DNA of 64,000 nucleotides from Typha latifolia. Its lineage: Eukaryota; Streptophyta; Magnoliopsida; Poales; Typhaceae. Position numbers and translations under genes: made by a program. The notes below the pieces were generated by a model that saw nothing but the letters and a program-made list of their open reading frames with translations, made no database searches and was not told the DNA's origin. Location of the stretch: positions 6,014,001 through 6,078,000 of the forward strand of contig CM034105.1 of NCBI GenBank assembly GCA_019914945.1, read 5' to 3'. Numbering within the stretch: the stretch's first letter is position 1; each line of letters opens with the position of its first letter. Below, piece by piece: positions 48,201 through 59,585 of this stretch.

Positions 48201-50060
48201 AACATGCTTCGAAAATTAAATATGACGGGTCCCAAACTATGTAACCATTGAGTACCAAGAACAATGTCCGCTCCTCGCAACGCCAACGGATACAAGTCCA
48301 TAATGATGTCGTGTCCTTGCACCCGTCTCCCAACCCAGTGACACAAGCTCTCTGTCTTAAGCTTCGTGCCGTCTCCAATAGCGACGTCAAATCCCGTGGT
48401 CGGTTCGACATCCAAACGTAATCTCCGCACTAACCTCTCATCTAGAAAGTTGTGTGTACTCCTCGAATTAATGAGGATGTGCACAAAATACTTTCTAATG
48501 AGTCCGTCTACTCATAACGTCCTCGGCGCGTAAGTACCCGAATATGGATGCATTGATATTTCAGCTTGGATATCTTCCTCCGCACCCTCCACAACGGCCT
48601 CCTCATGGACCTCCTTTGGACACTCTCCATCATCAAAAAACTCATCATCCTCCTCAAGACCATTTATAAGCATCACACTCCCGATTAGTTTAGAACACTG
48701 ATGATCGGGGGTGAAACGCGCATCACATCGAAAGCAAATGCCCTTCGCTCTTCGCTCCTCCACCTGGGCAGGTGTGAGAGTTCGAATGGAGGGTCTTGTG
48801 CCTCTTCTAACATCAAAAGAAGGTCTCAAAGGTGATCGTGGTCTAATACTCGCAGCCACTATTCTTGAACCTGCAGAATTTCCAACCGACGTTCTAGATG
48901 CAAACCGCCCATCTCGGTTGCCCAAATTAGTTTTCGTTGTCATCTTTAGAGCCTTATGCTTTTGCTCCATCCTCACGGCCTTCTCAAAGGCCTCCTCAAG
49001 GGTAGTAGGATAAAGAGCACGAACATCTGCCTGAATCTCATCCCGCAGCCCTAAAATAAATGTGCTCATTAATGTCGGTTTGGGCTAAGGTGGCTCACAA
49101 CGACTACTAACTCTTTCAAATTCAACTTGATACTCCAATACGGTCATCCTCTGAACCATATTGCTTAATATGGCAACAAAATCTTCATATGTCGTTGTCC
49201 AAAATTTGCGTGTAATCCTCCTACAAAAATTAGCCCATCCGGTAAATCCTCCACCATGAATAACTGATCTATACTAATGCAATGCCGTTCCTTAGAGGTG
49301 AAAGCTTGCCATTTGGACATTTGCATCTTCCATTGTACATTGATAATCAAAATATTGTTCAACTTGAAACACCCAATCTGTTGGATCACCGCCTTGGAAT
49401 TTTAGGAAATCCAAGCGTGCGGTTCTCCCCCGAATAGTATTGTCGGGTTCGTAAAAAATCCTTGGTTCAGGTCTAAACCTTTGTGCAAGTTGATCCCCTT
49501 CTCTAAATCTTCGAGCACATCCATCACCATCTCTAAAGGGATCAACATCATCCTCAAAGTGTCAATCCTCCTTATCGACGAAGCGCACCAATGCCGCACG
49601 CCTCTCGGGTTCCACCACCGCCGGTCTTGGGTTTTACAACGAAGGTGTGGAATGATATGTAGGCATAGGTAAGAGGGGATCATTGACACTCGCATGACGC
49701 GCCTAGACCTGTGGGGCATTAGTTCGATGAGGTCCCACTGCTGGTCCTTCTTGAAACTTCGATCGCCGTCGAGGAGATGACGAATCAAATTGATTCATGA
49801 CATATTCCTTGAAATCATTATGATCCTTTTGAAGCGAGTCAACTATATGCATCAATGTATGGAACATGCCCCTAAGTTCATCTATATTCACACTCATAGA
49901 CGTTGGTTGACTCGGTCCTACCGTGGTCGCTCCAAAGAAATCGGCCCCACGGTTAGGGTCATCGTGGATTGAGTCTTCTCTTATAGGTGTGCTCTCCATA
50001 GATCTCTTTGTTGATGTCATCTTCCTTATTTCAACCATTAAAGGAGGTCTGAAGTTCGTC
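45282..50060 (-). pseudogene. Gypsy gag-pol polyprotein (multiply broken)
   Basis: Gag pieces lie between about 50060 and 48512, ending with a zinc knuckle CFRCDARFTPDHQC. The protease at 48107-48484 has the active-site DSG changed to NSR (LINSRSTHNFLD). Reverse transcriptase spans 48036-47392 with VQKKDGTWHFCVDYRTLN, MPFGLTNAPATFQ and an intact YDDILVY. RNase H spans 47385-46663, including KCPWGVPQVEYLGHIIS and ECDASGVGIRAVL. The integrase shows GHEGVLRTYRIEAG (46391-46798), MDFIEGLPLVHGY with VDRLSKYAHF (46126-46317), and MIISDRDRVFMSDFW (46011-46241). The tail at 45282-45467 reads MKILIEWLGKPSDEATWELE and resembles a chromodomain. Stops and frame changes separate almost every domain, so no polyprotein can be made. 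Confidence 0.85.
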
Positions 50061-50062
50061 TG

Positions 50063-50135
50063 CTCTAATACCAATTTGTTAGGCTCTAATATCAAATTTT
50101 TAGGCTCTGATACTAATTGTTAAGCTCTGATACCA
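50063..50135 (-). repeat. Four-unit array of primer-binding-site-like sequence
   Basis: On the plus strand, units begin at 50063, 50083, 50103 and 50123, an exact 20-base period. They contain GCTCTAATACCA, GGCTCTAATATCA, GGCTCTGATACTA and AGCTCTGATACCA. The last unit, nearest the LTR, reads TGGTATCAGAGCT in element orientation and is the true initiator tRNA-Met site, two bases from the LTR end. Confidence 0.85.
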
Positions 50136-50137
50136 CT

Positions 50138-50955
50138 TGATAGGTTCTTGAACTAAAGATAGGCTACGCAACGATTCCTTCAAGATCTGAATTTATTGCA
50201 GGAATCAGTCCGCGCAACCGTGGGAAAATATTCGTCAAATATTCTTCGATAGTCAGAAAATTACTAAGTGGATTAGATCCGTCCAGATCTACAACTTTCG
50301 TATTTACACCCTTCGCAGATTCAAACTGCAACTGGGACAAAAACATAGAATAACGTGGATGATGGTGGTGGTGATAGGTGAATTGGATGTTAGGGTTATG
50401 GATGAGTATGAAGATGAAGGTGGATTGTGGATGTAATTAAGGGATATAGACGAAGGGAGCGAAGTGGTCGAGATCCCAAAGAAAAGGGGTAGCTCGGTAG
50501 TCGAGGGAGATTAGAAGTTAGGAGAAACCTTGCCAAAAATAGAGGTGGAATGATGGTGAAGAGGGAGGAGGGAGATTAGGGTAGATAGATGATAGAGAGG
50601 CAAGAAATTAATATTCCAATAGCATAATAAAGTTGACTATCATCCACATATTTATAAAGACAAGTCAACAAATCCTAAAATAATATGTAACCCTAATTCT
50701 AGAGGATTCTCGTCGATCGCGTTCGAACGCACAAAAGATGTTCTTTGTATATGTGAATGCGATGTAGGCATTCGAACTCGCCTGACCGCGTTCGAATGCA
50801 CAATATGCGTTCTCTATATTTGCAAACCTGATGCAGACGTCCGCAAGGGCATTCGAACGCGACCCCACCTGCGTTCGAACGCAACTTATAAGAATTTTAT
50901 TTTAATAAAAATAAACAACTAATGCAGTAAGAAAAGATCCTAACTAAATGTATCA
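50138..50955 (-). repeat. 5' LTR of the gypsy element
   Basis: This 818-base LTR begins TGATACATTTAG and ends TATCA in element orientation. It carries degenerate GTTCGAACGC palindromes near 50720-50880, as in the sister LTR at 44415-45254. Confidence 0.85.
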
Positions 50956-52959
50956 CTTACAAAATATTTAATCTAACTACATCTATAGTAATAGAATTGG
51001 TAAATATGGTGATAAATAATACTAACTCCGGAAGACCTAGACTTTCTCCTATTCTTAATCATGCATGTACAAATACTAGTGAGGATGAAGCTAAAGTTGA
51101 AGATAAAGAGAGGGAGAAAATAGATACACAAGAGTTTATGAATAAAGGTACAACATCAGAACCCTTTACAATACTTAAGCTAAATCATCTCTTGATGCAA
51201 TTGATTAAAGATGTGACGACACCTCCGAAGGCAATGCGACAAACACAGAATTAGGTAATTTTTATATTTCTCCAAAGAACATTAAACATACATTACTATA
51301 TAATTTTTGAGTAAATATTATGTATAAAAAATTGAAACAGTTTGTTAGGAATGATGTTTGATATCTTGTTCTTAGACCCTAAAATGTAAATGCAATTTGA
51401 ATCAAATGGATATTTAAAAACAAGAGTGATCCATTTGATCCAAATCTTCAAGACAGCCATTCCAAGGCATATGTAGATCGATGTATCAATCATCTTATTT
51501 TTCTTGTAAATAGGTTAGGCTCATAGGAAAGGTCGGAGAGAGAATCAAGTAGTAGCTTCATTATATTGTCGACGACATGTAAGTTGGTAGATGTTGATGA
51601 TGTTTCAGAGCATCCATCGACACCTCTACCAGATGTTGGAAAGGTGCCGGTAGGTTGTGAGGTTTTAATAGATATTTCCACTTAGCCTTTACATATTTAC
51701 ACCCCGATGACATTGTACGGGCATTTGAAGAAATTAGTATGATAACAGCTTTTCATATGCTTAGAGGTGCCGAAATGAGGGACAACACTCTGGTCACACA
51801 TCTGTAGGTACTCAAGAATACCAATTTTGTTTAAAGAAATACATAATACTGCTACTTATTGATAATAAAATGTAGCTCTATAATAAGTTAAGAAAGGATA
51901 TAGAATATCAAGAAAGGATGTAGAATATTTCATTATGAAATGTTAGTACACTTTCCATTATATTTTATAACTTGACACTATATAATGACTTTGCTTTTAT
52001 GTTTTGTAGTAAGAGAGCTAAAAGGTGCATACAAGCCGTATAAAGGCAACATCCTGGCTTATGCAGAAGAGCCATTTGACATCGATCAACACCATAAGTT
52101 GTCTCACTATCAATGTAAACTTACTCTAATTGATGTTGTTATTTCGAAGATTAATCTAAGAGAAGAAAAACTAAGTACTTGAAAAGGGCAAGTTTTTGTT
52201 CTCGATGAAACTGTACAGCAAGTGCAGAAGGATAATATAGAGGATAATACTTTTATAGAGAAGAATGCTAATTACACCGGCAAAAGTAAAGGTCCTACCT
52301 TTATGATTGAATTGAAAAAAGAAAGAGTTTAAATAAGCTTAAGAAGTCATACTTGCGACTGCTAAAAATGGTAAACATCAATAATCTTCTTCCTTCTTTA
52401 ATTGAGTGATCAAATTAAGCAAATTGAGTTGTTGCATTTTTGACATCATAAACATGACTGAAAAAGAGTTGTAGGCGAATTATGATATGTTCTTTTGACC
52501 TATGTTTTTCGTGATAACATTAAATATTTGGTATTACTCATGAAGATTAAGACATGGTAACTTGCTTGTAGCAATTGAAGTAATCACTCCATTCCATTTG
52601 TTAGTGTATAGAGAAAAAAAAGTTGTGCATCTTAAAAGGCACCATGAGAAGAAACAAGAGAGAGACTCCTATCTCCTACTCTAGAATGTGAGACATCTTG
52701 GATGCACGTTTTAGAAGTAGGAGATATCCTTGAGGTGAATGTCTTTTTCATGGAGCTAGATCCTTCTGTCGAAATTATGGAACCTAATTTGCTAGTGGAA
52801 GATGAACCAGTTTTAAGATGCTTTTGCAAAATTTTATAACTTTGGAGCTTTAAGAAAACTTTCAACTGATTATATTCAAACGAAGGGAGATGACACTGGA
52901 AATAATTCTTGTATAAGGACTATAAATTTTAAGTTCTCTTTAGGGATATATTAGACTTC
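50956..52959 (+). pseudogene. Unidentified coding-like remnants
   Basis: Several stretches translate into protein-like sequence without obvious low complexity. Near 51605-51680 there is PLPDVGKVPVGCEVLID, then FTYLHPDDIVRAFEEIS and FHMLRGAEMRDNTLVTHL to about 51805. Near 52005-52180 there is VRELKGAYKPYKGNILAY, and near 52685-52820 there is SWMHVLEVGDILEVNVFF with MELDPSVEIMEPNLL. I recognise no family. Stops separate the pieces. They could be a decayed transposon gene or a host pseudogene. Confidence 0.3.
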
Positions 52960-53150
52960 TATTGATCCATACACTATATATAAATTGTGAAGGGATAGGA
53001 AAGAAAAAGACGATAATAAGTAATGGACAAAATTTGTAAAGCTTGACTAACTTGATATAACGTACTTATAATATCTCATTAATGACAAGTAGATCTCTTC
53101 CAGAGTGTGCCGTCTTAATATGGTGCCCCTTAGTATTTTGGTACAATCAT
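52960..53150 (+). repeat. Dispersed repeat, copy upstream of the pyrophosphatase gene
   Basis: Aligns in direct orientation with 57095-57250, inside the last pyrophosphatase intron. Shared landmarks are 'tataaattgtgaagg', 'aaaatttgtaaagcttgact' and 'agtagatctct'. No coding potential or clear terminal repeats are seen. Confidence 0.75.
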
Positions 53151-53207
53151 ACACCATAAACTCCTTAAATCATCTGAGAACCTAGTTTGAATTTAGGTAA
53201 CTTATAA

Positions 53208-53463
53208 GGATAATTACACAGACTCCTTAAATCATTGTCTATTTTTACATACCTCATTTATTTTCCGTATACATTGACTCCATATTTTAAGTTCTATAGG
53301 GACTATTTTACCCTTATTTTAGAGAAAAGAAATAGGAAAATAGTCATTTAATATTTTTCATTAACACTGTCACCTGGCTGAGAGATTTTTTATAATTTAA
53401 AGGGTCAATATATATGCGTATGAAAATGTGCAATAGTTCGGAGAGTATTCTTGTAATTATTCC
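53208..53463. repeat. MITE-like element upstream of the pyrophosphatase gene
   Basis: About 255 bases with long imperfect inverted ends. The left end reads GGATAATTACACAGACTCC and the right end, in complement, GGAATAATTACAAGAATACTC, with pairing continuing inward. It ends 285 bases before the start codon of the pyrophosphatase gene and may lie in its promoter. Confidence 0.5.
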
Positions 53464-53747
53464 CAATTTATATGCATAAGCCCATCAATGGTGGCCCAAT
53501 CGAAGCTGTCCGAACCCCGAACGCGTAGTTCTATTCGGAATTTCGGATCTTTTCTTGCTCTACTCTTTAATACCCGCATCCGATTACCCCAAAAGGCACG
53601 TGCTTCTCGTGTGGTTCACGGCAGTTGCATTTGGCGAGGCATCTTTAGGCTCTGGCTCACAGTGGCAGAGAACCGCACCATCTTCGATTCAAGGGTTTCG
53701 TTCCATCGCTCTTCGATCCCCTCGTCGACCTTCTCCAAACTCCTCCG

Positions 53748-56700
53748 ATGGCCACGACGGCGACCGCGACTGCATTCGCGCTCCATGGATTCCGGCGACT
53801 AAGCTCCTCGCATCTCCCCTTCAATTCCAACCCTGTCTCCGTCTCCCTCTGCCGCCGGAGGCGGCAATACTCCGCCCCCTCCGCGCTGCTCAGGACCGCC
53901 GGAGTCCAGACCAAGGAGGTGGGTCAGCCCGAAACTCTAGACTACAGGGTCTTCTTCCTCGACTCCTCCGGAAAAAAGATCTCGCCTTGGCATGACGTGC
54001 CGTTGCAGTTGGGCGATGGGGTCTTCAACTTTGTCGTTGAGATCCCCAAGGAGTCGAGCGCGAAGATGGAGGTGGCGACGGACGAGGCGTTTACTCCTAT
54101 CAAGCAAGATACGAAGAAGGGAAAGCTTCGATACTACCCGTAAGTGAATATTTACTACATTCTGATTTGATAGAGGCTTTATTTTCTTATGATATCTGTG
54201 TTTAAAACCAGGGTTGATTTCCTGATTTGGAATGTGGACTAACCGGGGATTAGGCACTTTAGTTGACTATAATTAGGAAGATAGTTAAGTAATCAAATTC
54301 CGTTACTTATATTAACCAGTAGTTAGATATATACTTCAATAAGATACAGAGGTACCGTGAATGAAATGGCATGGGTTACGCAATTTAATAAGAAAATTAA
54401 ATTTTTACCCCCTCGCCTAGAATCACTTCACCACCCTATAGTTTTATATTCAAACTGAAAATATTATATTTTTCTTCATATTTGATCAATCTATATAGGT
54501 CAAATTTAGAGATATTCATCAAAGACAAAGTTATAGATAATCAGATAAGTTTTCCAATGCATCTAGAATAATATCAATTAAATTTTAGATGACAAAGTTA
54601 TGATAAAAATATACATATGGTTAATATATTTATCATTTGCAATCTGATCTGTATTATTTTAGATGTCATGAAAAATTTATCCAATCGTATACAATTTTGT
54701 ATCTTAGAGTAACTTCAAATTTGACTAGTAATTGATCAACTATGATAGAAACAGTAATGATTTCAATTTAAATATAATTATAAGGCGGTAAAATGGTACA
54801 GACAAAATTATAGAGGGAGGGAAATGAATTTAGGCCTAACCACATGGGGGTAAAATATAGTTTTCGCTAAATATATGAGATACAATTGGCAAGCGGACTG
54901 ATAAAATCATGGAAGGTTGAATAATACATGCGTTATTGAACTCCTAACAACTATGGCTTTTTAATGGTTATATAGTTTAATAGAGGAGTAGTTTGTTGCT
55001 GTAATGCATCAACAACAGGTACAACATAAATTGGAACTATGGATTACTTCCACAAACCTGGGAAGATCCATCTTTCGCAAATGCAGAAGTTGAAGGAGCA
55101 TTCGGGGATAATGATCCTGGTAAATTTTGGGTTTCTGTATATTGCTTGATTTTTTTGTTCTTAGATGCAGTGCAGCCAAAGCATCACAAGTCTATCGGCA
55201 AGGCTAATCTTTTTATCCTGATTTTTTTTCCCAGTCGATGTTGTTGAAATTGGTGAAAGGCGGGCTAATATTGGTGATGTTCTTAAGGTGAAACCATTAG
55301 CAGCTTTAGCTATGATTGATGAGGGGGAGCTTGACTGGAAGATAGTTGCTATATCCTTGGATGATCCCAGAGCTTCTCTTGTGAACGATCTGAACGACGT
55401 CGAAAAGCATTTTCCGGTATGATTATGAACTTGTATATATTATTTAGTTAGTAAATCTTTTGAATGTTATAAAGAGCAGTTTGGGATTTTTTTTTTCCCT
55501 TAGTAAATGACTTTTTCTTTTGGTCTCCTTTTGGAACATGGGTGTGGTTTCACTTTACATTTTAGAATGTTTTAGGTTCTTGATGTATAGTATGCCAAGA
55601 GTTATCATAATTGACAATACAAATTACTTGAGATGTTTGGTGGAACTCCAGAACTCCTTAGAATGTGTTGGATTTCTGAGTTTGAGGTAATGTCATGCTC
55701 TGGGAAACACTCTCAAGTTGCTGTTTCAGAGCCAAGTTTCAGTGGCATAGCAACTATCTAAGGAGGATCCTCTTTGCTTTTATTTCCACTTACATGCTAT
55801 ATTTGATACATTAGCGGCATATGTTCCCATAAATTATCAGTTCCAAACACATTAGCTTGGAAGGAAAAAAAAATTACTTGTTATTATTGTGCTCTGCATG
55901 TGGAATAGCAATTACCTGCTCAAGTCTTTTGTTCTCTGAATGGTCAATGGGCCAAACTAAAATTGCAAATACTAGTTAGTTTGTGCTGCACTTTGAAAAA
56001 TATTTGATAAGCATCTGTAAGCTTATGTTATAAATGATCAAAGATCTATTGATATTTATGTACACACTAGTTCTGGTAAATCTTTTGAGTGTGGGGGTCA
56101 ATAATCGCAGCCTAAAGAAATCAGTCAATTTTATGACTTCCAAGATCAATTGTAGTTGTTGAGATCTTATCAGTAAATTTGCTAGATCATGTATATTAGC
56201 TGTATCTTACCCAATCAAATTGTTCACCATGGGAATGGGTACCAAATTGCCAGCTTTGTCAAATAAACCACTCCATCTGTAAAACATTTAGACTTTATCT
56301 GAGAAACTGCTATCAAATACAATTGCTATGAGAATGTTGGATTATTAATTTACATTCACACTTGAAACATGACTTTCAGAGCACTCTTACTGCGATTAGA
56401 GACTGGTTTAGAGACTACAAAATTCCTGATGGAAAGCCAGCTAACAAGTTTGGTCTGGGGAACAAGGCAGTGGACAAGGTAAATATATCTTAGTATAGTT
56501 ATATTGTTCACTTTCTGAAATGCCACCATTTAAATATTTAGGATAGTACTCTAACCTGCATGCATTGTTTCTTTCACCCCTCTGATCTTTTTTTGGTTGC
56601 TGCTTGAACTAGTTCTTTTGGTAATGTTGGTCTGTTTTTTGGGTTATTGTTTTCCCAATGCTATCAGTGCGATATTTTATGCTCATTTAACTTGTCAACT

Positions 56701-57500
56701 AGTGCATCAATTATAGGCAACCAAAGTAAAAGCAAATGTTATCAAAAATATTGAAGTCAAGTTGGAGTGTTTGTTCAAAGACAAAGTATTGCTAAAACTC
56801 TTTCTAGGTTTTCCTACTTTAAACTCTGAGAATTTATGTAATAATTATCAGCTGGTCAGACGAAGAAATTAAGTGGTGTGTTTTATACATATCTTTCTCT
56901 GTTAAGTAAGATAGTTTAGGGTTGTTTCCATTGAATCTACTCTTTTTGCGATACCACTCAGTCAGAAGATGCTAATTCAACAGGTTGGAAATAAGATTTT
57001 TGTGAAAACATGTTTGATTTCAATGGTATCTACAAGAAGCTGACAGACCTGAGGAGATGATATAAGATTAACTTCGTTGTGGATTAGAGTGATCTTCTAT
57101 TGATCTATACTGTATATAAATTGTGAAGGCATTGGAAAAGGAAAGAGTAAAGGATAAAATTTGTAAAGCTTGACTGAGTCGGTATCATGTACTTCTAATA
57201 TCTGATGACCAGTAGATCTCTTTTTGAGTTTGCCTCTATATGACGCCTCTAATTTCCTAGTATTTCACATGTGCTGTTGAATTTCTATTTTGCACTGAGA
57301 TCACCTAATTGTTTGTTATGGATTGGAAGCTATTCACATCACTTATAATACAACATGTGTGCGTTACCCATTCTAATTGCAAACCATTTTCCTTTTGTGA
57401 TGAGCAGGATTATGCCCTGAAGGTCATTATGGAGACGAACAAGTCGTGGGCAGAGTTAATGAAAAGATCTGTTCCTTCTGGAGAGCTTTCATTAGTCTGA
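53748..57500 (+). CDS. PPA6: Soluble inorganic pyrophosphatase, plastid type, five exons
   Basis: A family I pyrophosphatase that hydrolyses pyrophosphate to phosphate with Mg2+, pulling biosynthetic reactions forward. Exons are 53748-54139, 55019-55119, 55235-55416, 56380-56478 and 57408-57500. All borders are GT/AG and the joined frame is 867 bases, 288 residues. Residues 1 to about 55 are rich in Ser, Ala, Thr and Arg and almost free of acids, a chloroplast-type transit peptide. The family signature DNDPVDV is at residues 161-167, and DEGELDWK (193-200) holds another metal-binding Asp. The mature part includes YNINWNYGLLPQTWEDP. The length and transit peptide fit the Arabidopsis PPA6 type, so the symbol is by resemblance. 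Exon 1 is very GC-rich. A MITE lies in intron 1 and a dispersed repeat in intron 4. Confidence 0.95.
54403..54855. repeat. MITE-like element in pyrophosphatase intron 1
   Basis: Terminal TTTTACCCCC (54403-54412) and GGGGGTAAAA (54846-54855) are perfect complements. Imperfect complementarity continues inward for about 50 bases. The 453-base body is AT-rich and non-coding. A target duplication was not evident, so the superfamily is open. Confidence 0.65.
57095..57250 (+). repeat. Dispersed repeat, copy in pyrophosphatase intron 4
   Basis: Direct-orientation relative of 52960-53150. It lies wholly within the intron 56479-57407 and ends about 150 bases before exon 5. Confidence 0.75.
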
Positions 57501-58951
57501 ACTCTATTGGGGTGTTCAGAAGTCTCAATATTCTTTATGTCATGTACTTAAGCATTTTAATGTGCTACTGTAAATTTTAATTCTTCCGAGTACAACTTTG
57601 CAGTTCTATGGCATAATCCAAGTAGTCCGGCACCATGACTACTAGAAACATTGTTGCACAACCAGATCATTTGTCACATTGAATCAACATTAATTCTTCC
57701 GTAAAAGAGTTGTGTGTTTGATGTTATAGTCACCACCTTCTAATATATGATATAAATATATAATTGCAAATAAATAAATAAAATTCTGACCAATAACTGC
57801 TGCGGAAAGTAAGCATGAAAGCATCACCTTGATTTCCATCAAACTTTAATGATTACAATAAATTTTTTTTGTTTCTGAGAGAAGTGGAACTTAATGGTGC
57901 CCCAATTGAAAGTTTAAACAATGTCGCTGGAAATCGAACTAGTATGATCTCCGATAGGCTATGTTGGATCGAAAAGCTATGGAGAACCAACAGTAAGTGG
58001 TTTTTCCAGTTTTTTTTGTCTGTCTATTCTGAAGTCATTCTCTGCATAATAGGACTGTATTCCTTTGCAGAACGTGTTGGAGAAGAGGTGGTTGGATGTG
58101 CACGTTTTATTGAATTGCCAGAGTTAAAAAGTAAGATATTTTTTCTCATTTCGCTGCTACCTTTCAAAGTCAGTTTCAGTGAAAGAATTCTTTATTTACC
58201 ATTGTTGATTTGGACTGCAAGAGCAAAGGAAATGTGTTACTCCTAAATGATGTTCAGGAGAGCTGCTATAGCAATGAAGCAACTTATTCATCTTTTGTTG
58301 TCCCTTTTGTTCAGTAAAGAGTTTTTTTTTGTTTTTTGTTTTTATCCTTTTCATTTCTCAAAACTAACCTCTTAGTCCACCAGTTACTTAGAGATTCTTT
58401 TGATGATTTTTGCCAATTTTTTTGGTTCCAGGATCTGTGTGACAGGAACTCTTTATGCGCTAGATAATTGATTATTATTTTTGCATGATGTACTCCTTTG
58501 CTAGATAAACTGCATTTTTCAGTTAAAGATCTACAATTTTGATTGTACAATAAACTCTACTTTGGTAGCTTTTCTTGTTGTCGTAGTGATTGTTCTGCAT
58601 ATATTTATTTATGCATATGAAGTAACTTCTTAACTCGTTCAGGTTCCGCCTAGGGGATAGGGCACTCTTTTTTACTTGTAAAAGCAATCTGAACTTGCTT
58701 ATTTTGAGATTTCATCAAATTGCTTCCTTGGGCATTTCATGCTAAAGTACCTCAAACAAACAGGCCTTAAATAAGGTTTGCTTGGACACAACCAGGGGGA
58801 GGAGGGAGGCACAAGTTGTGTTGAGTATGTTCTTTTACCCTTTGGATAAAAGTGTAATTTTACTGGTCATTTGCTTGACAGTTTCTAGTGAACTTCATTG
58901 GTTGTGCTTTTATTGCTGCTGGTGTTAGTATGTTCTTTTCCCTGCTCTAGG
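57501..58951. other. Downstream DNA with a possible exon remnant
   Basis: After the pyrophosphatase 3' UTR, coding-like DNA occurs at about 57869-57992 (frame with NVAGNRTSMISDRLCWIEKL) and again at 58072-58130 after a CTTTGCAG acceptor-like site (ERVGEEVVGCARFIELPELK). I recognise neither piece, and no further exons follow. It may be a gene remnant or chance. Confidence 0.25.
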
Positions 58952-59059
58952 GCAGTACTTACAGGAATGGATCTCGTTATCATTCCTGCTGGTGTCCTTA
59001 GAAAACCAGGAATTACAAATGATGATTTGTTTGACACCAATGCTGGAACTGTTCTCTGT
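58952..59059 (+). pseudogene. Isolated malate dehydrogenase exon fragment
   Basis: Thirty-six codons translate to a clear malate dehydrogenase segment: [31 protein letters not shown]. In NAD-dependent mitochondrial, peroxisomal or plastid malate dehydrogenases this segment follows the NAD-binding fold and carries two substrate-binding arginines in PRKPGMTRDDL (family knowledge). Here the first is kept and the second is Asn. A TCTAG acceptor-like site directly precedes the match, as if a genomic exon with intron edge had been copied. I searched both sides by eye and saw no other malate dehydrogenase exon. It is a stranded fragment, not a gene. Confidence 0.75.
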
Positions 59060-59172
59060 TTTTATCAATTACTATGATTGAAACTATTTTTCTATGTTTT
59101 CATCATGAATCTCAGTCAAAACTAGTGGAAATGGATTTTTAGCTTTTATTTTCTATCTAACATATACTTTTC

Positions 59173-59585
59173 TCCACCCTTCACATTTAACACTGAGCTC
59201 ACCTAGTGGTCGCTCTAACAAATCTTTTCAGTTGCTCTGCATTTTAGTAAACTTAGTAAGTGTTTTTTTTTTCATTTCTTTTTTCTCTTTTTCTTACCCA
59301 TTCTTTTAAGTTCATCGTTTTTATTATTGCAAAACAACAGTGAAGAAAGATAGCATTTTACTCCTACAATCATAATTTAAGTCCACCCTTCACATTTAAC
59401 ACCGAGCTCACCTAGTGGTCGCTCTGACAAATCTTTTCAGTTACTCAGCATTTTGGTAAACTTGAGTAAGTGTTTTTTTATTCATTTCTTTTTTCTCTTT
59501 TTTTTACCCACTCTTTTAAGTTCATTGTTTTTATTATTGCAAAACAACAGTGAAAAGAGATAGCATTTTACTTCTGTAATTGTAA
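59173..59585 (+). repeat. Tandem duplication, two units of about 209 bases
   Basis: 59173-59381 is repeated at 59382 to about 59585. Both units contain 'tccacccttcacattt', 'gagctcacctagtggtcgct', 'acaaatcttttcagtt' and 'ttattattgcaaaacaacag'. A modest number of substitutions separates them. The sequence is non-coding. Confidence 0.9.

Larger units (their letters stand above)
44415..50955 (-). mobile_element. Chromodomain-bearing Ty3/gypsy retrotransposon, inactive
   Basis: A complete two-LTR element on the minus strand: LTR (50138-50955), primer-binding array, gag, protease, reverse transcriptase, RNase H, integrase, chromodomain-like tail, polypurine tract, LTR (44415-45254). Integrase after RNase H is the gypsy order, and the C-terminal chromodomain marks the chromovirus branch (family knowledge). 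The bases beside the two LTRs (CCACT and CTTAC) do not form a target duplication. The left flank instead repeats the element's own leader. The polyprotein is broken in many places. Confidence 0.88.

Noticed and set aside
53488..54257. Other-frame and antisense ORFs around pyrophosphatase exon 1
   Set aside because: They overlap the well-supported exon 1, and their length reflects its high GC content.
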